A stretch of DNA of 6,501 nt from Promethearchaeota archaeon. Its GTDB lineage: Archaea > Asgardarchaeota > Lokiarchaeia > Sigynarchaeales > SOKP01. The notes beneath the pieces are model-generated. The model was not told where the DNA came from and did no database searches. It was given only the letters and a program-made list of their open reading frames with translations. This document shows positions 1-6,449 of this stretch, piece by piece; within the stretch, counting starts at the first letter, position 1, and every line of letters starts with the position of its first letter. A program made the position numbers and the translations under genes. The stretch spans positions 1 to 6,501 of the forward strand of contig JABXKC010000073.1 in assembly GCA_013375495.1 (NCBI GenBank), in the 5' to 3' direction.

Positions 1-1588
1 CTATTTTGGAACCCCTAATGAGCATTACGGAGACCCAGAGGGATATTATTATAACTCAGATGGAAGAAATGTGTTATTAATCTCAAACATCCGAGATGAA
101 CTATACTATGATAGAACTTATCCTTATTACACTGTAGGATATTATTCTCCTTCTATTGAAACCGAATTTGATAGAAATATCATTACAATCGATAGTCTTC
201 GCTGGGAAACTCGAACAGGCGAGGGGACAGGCCAAGTCTATGAAGCAACGACAGCCCATGAATATCAACATCTCATTCACGATGATTATAATCCTGAGGA
301 TGATGATTTCATGAATGAAGGATGTTCGATGTACTCAGAATCATTATGTGGATATCCTTTGGCTTGGGGAGATATTGAGGCATATCTTGCTACTCCTGAT
401 AACTCTTTGGTTGAATGGGCAGATCAAGGTGATTATAATATTTTAGCAGATTATGGATGTTCATTATTGTGGTCAATCTATTTGAGTGACCACTATGGTG
501 GTGCTGCGTTCCTTAGTAAATTTGTAGAACTAGGACTCCCTGGTATTGAAGGTATAACTGCTACTCTAGCTTCCTTTGGTTATACTGAAACTTTTGATGA
601 TGTGTATCACGATTGGAGAATCGCAAATCTGATTCATACTGACCTTTTTGGGGCAGGAGCGTATAACTATGTTTCTCTTGATCTTGGAGATACTGATCCT
701 ACTCGTGTATACGATGTAAACCGACCTTGGTTTCCAGAAAGACTAGGTATTGATTTTGGGACCACGAAAAGTTATATTCAGGATGACACGGGAATCTCTA
801 TGGTAAGCTCCTATGGTTCCGATTACATCAATTTAGGAGGATTAAAGGATAAGTTTAATCCAATCTTTAAATTCAATGGTGATGATTATGCAACACCTCC
901 TTCTTGGATAAAGGAAGATATGAACGGAGATGGAGATCTTGAATGGTATTCTACTCCAGCATTTTCTGAATCTGACGTAATTCTTGAAACATCTTTAGAT
1001 CTAACAAGCTATGAGTCGGCAATCCTATCATTCGAAACTTTTTATAATATAGAAGCACTATGGGATTATGGCTTCGTACAAGTAAGTTCAGATGGAATCA
1101 ATTGGGTATCTCTTTCAAACGACTATACCATAATACAACATGATCCAGATGCTTATCCCGAAATTGTAGACAACTTACCAGGGTTAACTGGTGTGAGTGA
1201 TGGTTGGATTTCAATGATTTTCGATCTAAATTCTTACATAGGCGATGAAATCGGGTTACGCTTTAGATATATGACAGATTGGGCATTCCAAGAACCTGGA
1301 TGGTGGATAGATGATGTCTCTCTCAATGGAGTCGTTATTGATAATGCTGATGATGTATCTACATTTATTTTACCACCACCTCCACCAACAGAGTTTATGG
1401 TAACTATTATCGGAGTAGATTCTACTGGAGCATATTCAGATGACCGATTCACGACATTCAATCTAGATGGTCTTAATGAATTTTCTACGCCACTAGCAAC
1501 TTATATGACCCTTGATGGTTACGTGTTGTTAATAATAAGTCCTCTTTTAGGTCCTGCCGACTATGCTTTCGAAGTAGAGAGGGGTTAA
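1..1588 (+). CDS. Secreted M6/immune inhibitor A-like zinc metalloprotease, 5'-truncated by the window edge
   Basis: The frame is open from base 2 with no stop before TAA at 1586-1588, so the true start and any signal peptide lie outside the window; the in-frame GTG/ATG codons near the left edge are internal. Bases 257-271 encode HEYQH, the HEXXH zinc site with its catalytic Glu, and a downstream MNEG segment (Glu at 317-319) is the likely third ligand, as in M6/M30-type peptidases. A linker follows, then an Asp-rich loop DMNGDGDLE (from 917) that resembles a calcium-binding DxNxDG loop. Next comes a beta-rich domain ending in DLNSYIGDEIGLRFRY and GWWIDD (1298-1315), typical of the jelly-roll domain behind immune inhibitor A catalytic domains. 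Five prolines (1373-1387) lead to a last beta-rich module of about 65 residues. No C-terminal membrane anchor is visible, so the protein is probably released outside the cell, degrading extracellular proteins. Codons are somewhat GC-richer than in the genes downstream. The family is fairly secure; the substrate is unknown. Confidence 0.85.
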   Translation, partial: YFGTPNEHYGDPEGYYYNSDGRNVLLISNIRDELYYDRTYPYYTVGYYSPSIETEFDRNIITIDSLRWETRTGEGTGQVYEATTAHEYQHLIHDDYNPEDDDFMNEGCSMYSESLCGYPLAWGDIEAYLATPDNSLVEWADQGDYNILADYGCSLLWSIYLSDHYGGAAFLSKFVELGLPGIEGITATLASFGYTETFDDVYHDWRIANLIHTDLFGAGAYNYVSLDLGDTDPTRVYDVNRPWFPERLGIDFGTTKSYIQDDTGISMVSSYGSDYINLGGLKDKFNPIFKFNGDDYATPPSWIKEDMNGDGDLEWYSTPAFSESDVILETSLDLTSYESAILSFETFYNIEALWDYGFVQVSSDGINWVSLSNDYTIIQHDPDAYPEIVDNLPGLTGVSDGWISMIFDLNSYIGDEIGLRFRYMTDWAFQEPGWWIDDVSLNGVVIDNADDVSTFILPPPPPTEFMVTIIGVDSTGAYSDDRFTTFNLDGLNEFSTPLATYMTLDGYVLLIISPLLGPADYAFEVERG

Positions 1589-1596
1589 CTCAAAAA

Positions 1597-1619
1597 TTTT
1601 TCCTTTTTTTTTTTTTATT
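1597..1619 (+). terminator. T-run transcription terminator after the protease gene
   Basis: Eight bases after the protease stop codon there are five T, two C and then thirteen T in a row, ending in ATT. Archaeal RNA polymerase terminates at such U-rich tracts without needing a hairpin, and none is evident here. The position directly behind the gene supports the call. Confidence 0.7.
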
Positions 1620-1642
1620 CTACTGCCAAGAATATACATTAA

Positions 1643-1876
1643 ATATTTCAAATATGTGAACGTAAGAAAAAGGGGCCAGTTATTTACAATAGTGAGTTAG
1701 ATTGAACTAGCAATCGGATCCAGAGCCTTAATAATAAGGAAGAGAATTATGAATTGGAACTTACTTTTGAACTAAAGAGTAAATTTCAGGATGTTTATAA
1801 GGGAAAAGCAGCAGAAAAAATTTTCTAACAATTCGAATATCCAGAAGAATTTATCAATAAAAATATATACTTTTAA
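1643..1876 (+). pseudogene. Possible decayed ORF remnant, no recognisable family
   Basis: This stretch lies in the 351-base gap between the protease and DUF457 genes. One frame reads as protein-like segments broken by stops: a piece containing GPVIYNSELD, TGA at 1703-1705, a 40-codon open piece containing ENYELELTFELKSKF and YKGKAAEKIF, TAA at 1826-1828, then QFEYPEEFINKNIYF and TAA at 1874-1876. The middle part has the charged and hydrophobic mixture of real coding sequence and has no start codon, which suggests erosion of a former gene. I do not recognise the family. It could equally be chance in AT-rich intergenic DNA, so this is a weak call. The rest of the gap holds the T-run terminator (1597-1619) and the promoter-like AT tract (about 1885-1918). 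Confidence 0.2.
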
Positions 1877-1909
1877 AAAATAACTGAAAAATTTTTTTTA
1901 AATATTTTA

Positions 1910-1918
1910 TTTATAAAA
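1910..1918 (+). promoter_or_regulatory. TATA-like box for the DUF457 gene, spaced for a leaderless transcript
   Basis: TTTATAAAA is centred about 26 bases before the ATG at 1940, inside a strongly AT-rich tract. Archaeal TATA boxes sit about 25-27 bases before the transcription start, which would place the start at or next to the ATG. No Shine-Dalgarno is visible before that ATG, which fits a leaderless mRNA. A second candidate (TTTAAATATTTT, just upstream) cannot be excluded in such AT-rich DNA. Confidence 0.45.
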
Positions 1919-1939
1919 CTATAGCAAGATATTCTTATT

Positions 1940-2884
1940 ATGGACATTTTCACTCATTCTGTTTTTGGAGCTCTACTGTACATACTCTTCTTAAAGGAGG
2001 TAACCTTTGAATATATCTTTATAGCTATTTTTTTCTCCTTTTTACCAGATTTAGATATTTTCTTATTCCCATTGAAAAGAATTTTTAAATCTAATTATCT
2101 TGAACATCGCGGAGGTTCTCATTCATATATTATGGGTATAATAATATCAGCCGTTTTAAGCATTGTATTCTCTACCCTTAGAAATAAATCATTTTTTATA
2201 GCGTGGATAATCGGATCGGTGTTTTATGGATTACATGTATCAATGGATCTCCTTACTACTACGAAAATTCCTTACTTATATCCACTTTCTAAAAAAGAGC
2301 ATAGTTTTTACGTCGAAAAAGCGGGTAGCTCTTTTACTTTTATAAATTCATTGATATTTCTTATTATACTTCTTTTAATGTATCATAATTCTGCAGGACT
2401 ATTCCTTTTTGTGGGGGTTATTAACTTTTATACCTATTTTTTTCTAATCTATTATTTATATCGAATTCTTACAAAAATTTGGATAAATTTACATCTTAAA
2501 GATAATCAGAAATACTTTCCGGGAGTTTTACCGTTTTATTTCGTTATCTTTGAACACGAAATTGCTCATGATGGAATATCATTATGCATTGAAAAAAAGT
2601 CACATTTTTCAAAATCCAAGGTGATATATAAAAATCAATCTATCCTAGATTCAGAAGAAATGGTTTTTTTCAAAAGGGGTATTGAATTGTGCAATGAGTA
2701 TTATTACTATGCAAAATGGACCTTTTTACCAATATTTATTAGAAATAATGGCGTATTTTCTATAAGATTTTTCTTTTTAGAAACGATGGTACATGGAAGG
2801 ACTAATTATATTCAATTTGATTTCGATAGGTTTACTCAGCAAGTAGTTGATTTTAATCGGGGTTATGGGCGTATCCTAGCTTAG
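1940..2884 (+). CDS. DUF457/YdjM-type putative metal-dependent hydrolase, polytopic membrane protein with C-terminal extension
   Basis: This 314-residue protein carries the conserved pattern of the DUF457 (YdjM, 'LexA-binding, inner membrane-associated putative hydrolase') family. It has D2..TH6 at the very N-terminus, PDLD (36-39), EHRGGSHS (55-62), HVSMD (99-103) and a Pro-Leu-containing YPLSKKEHSF segment (114-123). The His and Asp residues are thought to form a metal site at the membrane face; the real substrate is not established for the family. Hydrophobic segments lie at about 8-18, 24-36, 63-80, 86-104, 131-150 and 152-173. From about residue 180 to the end the sequence is mainly soluble, aromatic and charged, and I cannot match it to a domain. 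The ATG is supported because the D..TH motif starts at residue 2. The gene is flanked by gaps of 351 and 174 bases and looks monocistronic. It is very AT-rich, with many Phe/Ile/Tyr codons. Family call good; function unknown. Confidence 0.85.
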   Translation: MDIFTHSVFGALLYILFLKEVTFEYIFIAIFFSFLPDLDIFLFPLKRIFKSNYLEHRGGSHSYIMGIIISAVLSIVFSTLRNKSFFIAWIIGSVFYGLHVSMDLLTTTKIPYLYPLSKKEHSFYVEKAGSSFTFINSLIFLIILLLMYHNSAGLFLFVGVINFYTYFFLIYYLYRILTKIWINLHLKDNQKYFPGVLPFYFVIFEHEIAHDGISLCIEKKSHFSKSKVIYKNQSILDSEEMVFFKRGIELCNEYYYYAKWTFLPIFIRNNGVFSIRFFFLETMVHGRTNYIQFDFDRFTQQVVDFNRGYGRILA

Positions 2885-2894
2885 TTTTTTATTT
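2885..2894 (+). terminator. Short T-rich terminator after the DUF457 gene
   Basis: Six T directly follow the TAG stop, then A and four more T. This is a plausible archaeal U-tract terminator, but shorter than the one at 1597 and less distinctive in AT-rich DNA. The remaining gap up to 3058 shows no gene or RNA that I can recognise. Confidence 0.4.
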
Positions 2895-2997
2895 TAAGAA
2901 AAATTGACCAATCCCAAAAAATCTTATCAATGTCAAATACTTTAATACAAAATGTTGGTTCTTAAATATAAATATTAAAAATTTAAACTCTTGTACC

Positions 2998-3007
2998 TTT
3001 TTTATAG
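2998..3007 (+). promoter_or_regulatory. nreA: Candidate TATA box for nreA
   Basis: A TTTTTTATAG element lies about 55 bases before the TTG start of nreA. It would place transcription start near 3029 and leave a leader of about 30 bases that includes a purine-rich AGAGAGAGAA stretch (3045-3054) four bases before the TTG. That stretch is only a weak match to a Shine-Dalgarno. Another AT-rich candidate lies at about 2962-2974, so the choice is uncertain. Confidence 0.25.
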
Positions 3008-3058
3008 TAGAAGAAACTCAGTTTTTAATAAGAAAATCTAATTTAGAGAGAGAATAGA

Positions 3059-4390
3059 TTGGTAAGACCCCCGACAGAAAAGAATATTTGTCTTCGCTGT
3101 AAAGGAGCACGATTATTATGTGGGAAAAAAACATGCCCAATCTTATTAAAAAAGTCTGTAATGAAATCTTTAGTCCCATTTGAATTAGATAAAACGAGAA
3201 GAGATGTAGAAATATTTGGAGCCAGTCCACCTGGATTTTTTGTTGGCCATTTTAACTATCCAAATATATACTTGGGACCATTAGTACCATTTCAAGAATT
3301 TGAAACGGGACTTGATATATCCGATTATCATATTTTAGATGCTCCTGAGTTATGGTATGGTAAAAAAATGGTTGATGTCATTCGGTATAGAAGCAGCTTA
3401 GTGAGGAGTAATTTTAAAACAAACGTATTTTTAGGTAGAAAGTCAAGAAAAAACACTCCTTCATTGAAAACTCAAAGACTACTCGAAACCTCACAAGAAT
3501 TATCGATGGCAGCAAGACCAGTAGATACTGAAACTAAATTGGAACGAATGAATCTGAGAATGATGATGGATAATCACGCTTTACCAATGGGACCTTCAGG
3601 AATGACAGAAAGAATAGAAATTACTGAAAATACAAAAGTTCATCCTCAAGTAGATTATTGTGTGTCGGATACAGATTTGAAAGCATCTGAGGCAGTTTCG
3701 GAAAATCTATACTTTAAAGGGCATGTTCCTGAATCTACAATAAAAAGGATATTTTCAGCGGGGCTTCTAGGTGAGAAAAAGAGGCGTAGGATTGTCCCCA
3801 CAAGATGGTCGATAACAGCTGTGGATGATATAATTTCAAAAGCTTTAATTAAAGAAATTAAAAAGTTTCCAGAAATAAATGATTACCGCATTTTTGAGGC
3901 GACTTATCTTGATAACCATTTTAAAATTCTATTATTTCCGGGGAAATTTATATATGAAATGAATGAAGTCTGGGCACCAAATACATTATGGAATATTTCT
4001 TTGGATGGAAGCAATCGTAATTTACAACCACAAATTATGACTGATTTTGAATTTTACCGTGGAAGAAAATCATATGCAAGCAATATTACGGGTGCTTATT
4101 ATGCCGCAAGGAAGTCGGTATGTGAATATCTTTATAATATTAAAAGACAAGCGAGAGTCCTCATTTTTCGAGAAGTTTCTGGGGGATATGTAGTACCTTT
4201 AGGAGTCTGGGTAATAAGGGAGACAGTAAATAATGCTATGTTTACAACTGAACCAATTAAATTAGATAATTTTAATGATTCTGTAAAAGCAATGGCAGAT
4301 GGGTTTATGGTTGATTATAAATATTGGAAAAAAAGTAGTAAATTAATAAATTTTATTAAAACTCAGAAAACTATAGATACTTTTTTATAA
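3059..4390 (+). CDS. nreA: DNA repair protein NreA, archaeal Nre family
   Basis: This 443-residue protein is a full-length Nre family member. A Cys4 zinc finger is formed by C11-x2-C14-x6-C21-x4-C26, followed by the signature SPPGFFVGHFNYPNIYLGP (56-74), a DAPELWYG segment with YRSSLVRSNF, and in the C-terminal half VPTRWSITAVDD (246-257), YLDNHFKILLFPGKF, NITGAYYAARKSV and PLGVWVIRE. The last eight residues, QKTIDTFL, fit a PCNA-interacting (PIP) box, with Q436, I439, F442 and a Leu where a second aromatic is usual. In Haloferax, NreA has been linked to resistance to DNA damage by mitomycin C and to PCNA through its C-terminal motif. The start is TTG: an in-frame TAG lies at 3044-3046, and the next ATG (residue 35) would remove the zinc finger. 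The amidohydrolase gene begins 30 bases downstream, so the two are probably co-transcribed. The family call is firm; the biochemical activity of the family is not well defined. Confidence 0.95.
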   Translation: MVRPPTEKNICLRCKGARLLCGKKTCPILLKKSVMKSLVPFELDKTRRDVEIFGASPPGFFVGHFNYPNIYLGPLVPFQEFETGLDISDYHILDAPELWYGKKMVDVIRYRSSLVRSNFKTNVFLGRKSRKNTPSLKTQRLLETSQELSMAARPVDTETKLERMNLRMMMDNHALPMGPSGMTERIEITENTKVHPQVDYCVSDTDLKASEAVSENLYFKGHVPESTIKRIFSAGLLGEKKRRRIVPTRWSITAVDDIISKALIKEIKKFPEINDYRIFEATYLDNHFKILLFPGKFIYEMNEVWAPNTLWNISLDGSNRNLQPQIMTDFEFYRGRKSYASNITGAYYAARKSVCEYLYNIKRQARVLIFREVSGGYVVPLGVWVIRETVNNAMFTTEPIKLDNFNDSVKAMADGFMVDYKYWKKSSKLINFIKTQKTIDTFL

Positions 4391-4411
4391 CTTTCCCTAT
4401 TCAAATAATGA

Positions 4412-4417
4412 AGTGAT
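4412..4417 (+). promoter_or_regulatory. Shine-Dalgarno (AGTGAT) of the amidohydrolase gene
   Basis: AGTGAT lies three bases before the ATG at 4421 and differs by one base from GGTGAT, the archaeal Shine-Dalgarno complementary to the 16S rRNA 3' end. It supports the ATG as start and translation from an internal position of a transcript shared with nreA. Confidence 0.5.
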
Positions 4418-4420
4418 TTC

Positions 4421-5275
4421 ATGATTATTGATATGCATGTTCATCCCTTTTGTAAAGAGGTTTCTTGGGATGACTTAAATAAGATAGCAGATGCAATGTG
4501 GTCATCTGATCCTTTTAGGAGAAAATACATGTATAAGATGTTAAAAAGTGTAAGTAATCATGTTTCGATAGATGACTATATTACCTTAATGGATGAGTTA
4601 GGAATAAATAAATCAGTAATTGTAAGTTTTAATGTGAAAACAGCTTACGATATAATATTAGTAACTAATGATGATGTTGCTAATCTTGTAAAGACTCATC
4701 CAAACAGACTAATTGGGTTTGCAGGTATTGATATTCCGGCTTCTGGAGCACTTGATCAACTTGATTATGCAATAACATCATTAAATTTAAAGGGAGTAAA
4801 GATAGTACCTCCTGTTCAGAAGTTTAATATTTCGGACAGGCAATACGATCCAATATGGAAAAAGATGATAGATCTTAATATCCCCTTATGGACTCACGGA
4901 GGTCATCAAGTTTCAACCATTGGGTCAATAGCTAAATATGGACATCCTATGTTGATTGATGAAGTTGCAATGAGAAATCAAGATTTAACAATAATAATTG
5001 GGCATATGGGAGCCCCATGGTTTTGGGACACTTATTCCGTGGTTCTACGGCATCCAAATGTATATGTTGATATCTCAGCCCACCATCATTTATATTCCTA
5101 TTTTCCGTGGGATGCATATATAAAAGATAAAATTGAACATAAAGTTCTGTTCGCCTCCGATCATCCCTTAGTTCATTGGAAACAAATTCTACCAGCAGTT
5201 AATAATTTACCAATTCCACAAGGGTTTAAAGAACGAATTTTTAGTGAGAATGCAAAAACATTGCTAAATATTTAA
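4421..5275 (+). CDS. Amidohydrolase-2 family metal-dependent hydrolase (ACMSD-like TIM barrel)
   Basis: This 284-residue protein has the full metal-site pattern of the amidohydrolase-2 family (COG2159; the group including aminocarboxymuconate semialdehyde decarboxylase and gamma-resorcylate decarboxylase). HxH is at H6 and H8 (MIIDMHVHP), the first barrel strand. GVKIVPP (about 125-131) is a typical strand, followed by THGGHQ (H159), IIGHMG (H195) and ASDHP (D247). Helical parts end in FSENAKTLLNI, the usual C-terminal 'NA..LL' element. Members are cytoplasmic and use one divalent metal, often zinc, for non-oxidative decarboxylation or hydrolysis; the substrate cannot be told from the sequence. 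The length is normal. The ATG is supported by the nearby AGTGAT and by the N-terminal position of the HxH motif. It follows nreA by 30 bases and precedes the flavoprotein gene by 101 bases. The link to DNA repair, if any, is unknown. Confidence 0.9.
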   Translation: MIIDMHVHPFCKEVSWDDLNKIADAMWSSDPFRRKYMYKMLKSVSNHVSIDDYITLMDELGINKSVIVSFNVKTAYDIILVTNDDVANLVKTHPNRLIGFAGIDIPASGALDQLDYAITSLNLKGVKIVPPVQKFNISDRQYDPIWKKMIDLNIPLWTHGGHQVSTIGSIAKYGHPMLIDEVAMRNQDLTIIIGHMGAPWFWDTYSVVLRHPNVYVDISAHHHLYSYFPWDAYIKDKIEHKVLFASDHPLVHWKQILPAVNNLPIPQGFKERIFSENAKTLLNI

Positions 5276-5361
5276 ATACGTCTTTTTGCATGAAACGCGC
5301 CAATTTTAAGAAGAAAAAATTGATTAATGGTAAATCCTTTTAAGATTCATTATTTGATACC

Positions 5362-5375
5362 TAAAATTAATTTTA
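5362..5375 (+). repeat. 14-base perfect palindrome just before the flavoprotein start
   Basis: TAAAATTAATTTTA is a perfect palindrome ending one base before the GTG start at 5377, where a ribosome binding site would be expected. It could be an operator or part of a promoter, but A/T-only palindromes of this size arise easily in DNA of this composition. The 101-base gap around it shows no clear Shine-Dalgarno. TTTAAATA at 5271-5278 and TTTTAAG at 5337-5343 are possible but weak TATA elements. Confidence 0.3.
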
Positions 5376-5376
5376 A

Positions 5377-6273
5377 GTGACTTCATTGATTTGGAAAACA
5401 AGAATTACTAAATTAACCAAGACAAAATATCCCCTTATCATGGCAGCATTTGCTGGATTAGGTAAAACGAAATTTGCTGCTGCATTCTCTAATGCAGGAG
5501 GTCTTGGAATCATAACAGCATTGAATTATGAAATTAATAGTTTCAAAAAGGAATTAGATAAAATGTATGAACTAACTGATAAACCTTTTGGAGTTAATCT
5601 CACAGTTATCCCTCCGGGAGTTCGATTTGGAGATGCTGTTATGACAAATGATGATTATCTAAACTATTTAGAAGTTGCTATTGACAAAGGAGTGAATATT
5701 TTTACAACATCAGCATATCAAGCTACTTTTCTTGGAGATAGGATACGTGAAGCAGGTTGTTATTGGTTTCATAAGTGCGCATTAATGAGACATGCAATAT
5801 CTGCTGAAAAAGCAGGAGCAAATGCAATAACATTAATTGGCATGGAGGCTGCTGGATTTAAAAATCCATTTCAGCATACAACTTTGGTGAATTTAACAAT
5901 AGCTAAAAAGTTATTAACTATTCCTGTAATTGCTGCAGGTGGAATAGGTGATGCTCGAGGATTTCTTGGAGCTTTAGCTATGGGTGCAGAAGCGGTTTGT
6001 TTAGGAACGGCAATATTATCAACAATAGAAAGCCCTCTTTCAACAGAAATGAAAGAAAAATGGATGAGTACCGATATATTCGACGAGGATTATCATAAAA
6101 GTCTTTATCATTTGACATTAGGACCTACGAGAGTGCCATCTTCAGCAATAGGATTTCAAAAGGAGATAATCCCGCTGAAGATTTTCGTTGAAAGTCTTGT
6201 GAACGATGCAGAAGATATTTTAAGATCATGGGGTTTTACAAAAGAAGAATTTAACTCCCTAAATAAAATATAA
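5377..6273 (+). CDS. Nitronate monooxygenase-like FMN-dependent TIM-barrel protein (NPD/NMO family)
   Basis: This 298-residue protein follows the layout of the 2-nitropropane dioxygenase/nitronate monooxygenase family, which also contains FabK-type reductases. At the N-terminus are YPLIMAAFAG (18-27) and FSNAGGLGIITA (37-48), then KPFGVNLTV (69-77), HKC (132-134), the strand GANAITLIGMEAAGF (to residue 161), and the FMN-phosphate-binding pair PVIAAGGIGDARG (183-195) and GAEAVCLGTAIL. The common PxxQ(G)GM motif is replaced by PLIMAAF. The usual G-x-E-A-G-G-H element, whose His is the catalytic residue of nitronate monooxygenases and is also found in FabK, reads GMEAAGF here, so nitronate oxidation should not be assumed. 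It is probably a cytoplasmic flavin oxidoreductase of unknown substrate. The GTG start sits just ahead of the first barrel strand; the first in-frame ATG (residue 22) would cut into it. It follows the amidohydrolase by 101 bases on the same strand. The fold is secure, the reaction is not. Confidence 0.88.
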   Translation: MTSLIWKTRITKLTKTKYPLIMAAFAGLGKTKFAAAFSNAGGLGIITALNYEINSFKKELDKMYELTDKPFGVNLTVIPPGVRFGDAVMTNDDYLNYLEVAIDKGVNIFTTSAYQATFLGDRIREAGCYWFHKCALMRHAISAEKAGANAITLIGMEAAGFKNPFQHTTLVNLTIAKKLLTIPVIAAGGIGDARGFLGALAMGAEAVCLGTAILSTIESPLSTEMKEKWMSTDIFDEDYHKSLYHLTLGPTRVPSSAIGFQKEIIPLKIFVESLVNDAEDILRSWGFTKEEFNSLNKI

Positions 6274-6280
6274 AGAAAAC

Positions 6281-6298
6281 TATTTTTAAATCCATTTT
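6281..6298 (+). terminator. Weak T-rich terminator candidate after the flavoprotein gene
   Basis: Runs of five and four T (TATTTTTAAATCCATTTT) start about ten bases after the TAA. They resemble an archaeal U-tract terminator but are short and interrupted, so the call is tentative. Confidence 0.25.
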
Positions 6299-6349
6299 AC
6301 TTTAGGATTTATTTTATGTCTTATTGATTGTTAATAGTTTGAAGAATAG

Positions 6350-6367
6350 AATTATTTAAAAATAATT
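6350..6367. repeat. Short inverted repeat in the 3' intergenic gap
   Basis: AATTATTT and AAATAATT are perfect complements separated by two A. All bases are A or T. It may be a protein-binding site upstream of the next gene or a chance event in this AT-rich gap (6274-6449), in which I see no gene or RNA. Confidence 0.25.
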
Positions 6368-6413
6368 AATACTATTTAAAATCAATTCAATGATTTTTAG
6401 GTTAGTCTTATTC

Positions 6414-6434
6414 ATATTATTGAAGTAATAATAT
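6414..6434. repeat. Inverted repeat upstream of the last gene
   Basis: ATATTATT and AATAATAT are perfect 8-base complements separated by GAAGT, ending 15 bases before the ATG at 6450. In RNA it could fold as a weak hairpin; in DNA it could be an operator overlapping the promoter. The stem has only A-T pairs, so chance is a real alternative. Confidence 0.3.
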
Positions 6435-6449
6435 TTAAGAGAAAAGATA

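Noticed and set aside
71..160. GTG near base 69 or a later ATG as the start of the protease
   Set aside because: The frame is open through the left edge with protein-like sequence (YFGTPNEHYGDPEG) before it, and the catalytic domain would lack its N-terminal part and signal peptide.
1234..1461. Minus-strand open frame of 75 codons opposite the protease gene
   Set aside because: It lies wholly opposite a well-supported coding region and has a poly-Gly stretch that is only the complement of the proline codons; it resembles no protein.
1671..1735. Possible tRNA or structured RNA in the somewhat GC-richer part of the 1589-1939 gap
   Set aside because: I could not find a cloverleaf, a T-loop GGTTC-like motif or paired acceptor arms, nor C/D box motifs.
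3018..3230. Minus-strand open frame of 70 codons opposite the start of nreA
   Set aside because: It overlaps the zinc-finger region of a secure gene on the other strand, and its Leu/Phe-rich sequence is what antisense reading of Lys/Glu-rich codons produces.
5290..5343. 17-codon ORF (MKRANFKKKKLINGKSF) between the amidohydrolase and flavoprotein genes
   Set aside because: It is very short, has no ribosome binding site, and its Lys-rich content is what A-rich intergenic DNA gives by chance.
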